Assembly (NCBI GenBank): GCA_003154855.1
Contig: PMEV01000459.1
Coordinates: forward strand, 1 to 7,119
Direction of reading: 5' to 3'
Length of the DNA: 7,119 nucleotides
From: Bryobacterales bacterium
GTDB lineage: Bacteria; Acidobacteriota; Terriglobia; Bryobacterales; Bryobacteraceae
The notes below the pieces were generated by a model. The model saw only the letters and a list, made by a program, of their open reading frames with translations. It made no database searches and had not been told where the DNA came from. The position numbers and the translations under genes were made by a program. Below are positions 6,827-7,119 of the stretch, piece by piece (positions within the stretch are counted from its first letter, which is position 1; the number at the start of each line of letters is the position of its first letter).

Positions 6827-7119
6827 ATGTCATTTCGAAGTGCTGGCGTGATCGCCTTGATTTCCGCTTCCGCCGTTCTGTTGGCGGGCGAGTTCTGGCA
6901 GGATAAACAACCCTCCGATTGGACGGAAAAGGAGATCCAAAGACTGGTGACCAAGTCGCCGTGGGCCAAGGAGGCCATCCTGACGATGGGCGGCGGTCAT
7001 ATGGGGCAGATGGACAACGGAGGCGGCGGCATCGGCGGCGGTGGCCGAGGCATGGGTGGGATGGGCGGTGGCGGAGGCATGGGTGGCCCTGGTGGCATGG
7101 GCGGCGGTGGTGGCATGGG
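6827..7119 (+). CDS. Exported SPWAK-motif protein with Gly/Met-rich tail (partial, 3' end outside window)
   Basis: 97 complete codons are visible and the frame is open at the window edge. Residues 1-20 form a signal peptide (MSFRSAGVIALISASAVLLA, probable cut before GE). Residues 22-50 read EFWQDKQPSDWTEKEIQRL followed by VTKSPWAKEA. From memory, the pattern W-[ST]-x-K-E-[IV]-x-x-[LI]-[LV]-[TK]-x-S-P-W-A-[KR] recurs just after the signal peptide in exported acidobacterial proteins of unknown role. From G55 on the sequence is almost entirely Gly and Met, with H58 and one Pro, including exact six-residue spacing of M79, M85, M91 and M97. The length and any folded C-terminal domain cannot be seen. 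With its strong ribosome binding site it forms the third gene of the receptor-VWA transcript. It is exported, probably to the periplasm or cell surface; no enzymatic motif is visible and I assign no function. Confidence 0.85.
   Translation, partial: MSFRSAGVIALISASAVLLAGEFWQDKQPSDWTEKEIQRLVTKSPWAKEAILTMGGGHMGQMDNGGGGIGGGGRGMGGMGGGGGMGGPGGMGGGGGM
6989..7119 (+). repeat. Gly/Met-rich low-complexity coding repeat with 18-bp units
   Basis: Codes for residue 55 to the window edge of the SPWAK protein. Three consecutive 18-bp units start ATGGGYGGY at 7061, 7079 and 7097, with a fourth beginning at 7115; each encodes M-G-G-x-G-G. The same unit design occurs in the receptor at 1992-2045. The repeat reaches the window edge, so its full extent is unknown. 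Confidence 0.85.

Overview
The window is GC-rich bacterial DNA that looks like Acidobacteriota, most likely the Bryobacterales/Solibacter group. This is inferred from protein families, because no rRNA or other phylogenetic marker is present. The strongest indicators are an Oar-like TonB-dependent receptor with an N-terminal carboxypeptidase-regulatory-like domain, a 'VWFA-related Acidobacterial domain' protein directly behind it, and a small secreted protein with a W-T-x-K-E...S-P-W-A-K motif.

Layout: two genes run leftward and three run rightward from a 198-bp divergent intergenic region (1062-1259). Leftward there is an 80-residue Pro/Gln/Ala-rich protein of unknown function (819-1061), then a secreted glycoside hydrolase of family 8 (1-760, C-terminus beyond the window edge). 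The hydrolase resembles reducing-end xylose-releasing exo-oligoxylanases. Rightward there are a 1149-residue outer-membrane receptor (1260-4709), a 696-residue exported VWA-domain protein (4712-6802) and the start of a Gly/Met-rich exported protein (6827-7119, cut by the window edge).

The three rightward genes are separated by only 2 and 24 nt and are very probably one transcript. All three products carry N-terminal signal sequences, so the unit encodes envelope proteins: a receptor in the outer membrane plus two exported partners. The hydrolase could supply oligosaccharides to the receptor, but nothing in the sequence proves that link or identifies the receptor's substrate.

The most striking pattern is a hexapeptide repeat, M-G-G-x-x-G, encoded by 18-bp tandem units. 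It occurs both in the low-complexity insert of the receptor (1992-2045) and in the Gly/Met-rich tail of the third protein (7061-7114), about 5 kb apart in the same operon. Nothing resembling a CRISPR array, insertion sequence, tRNA, rRNA or integration site was seen.
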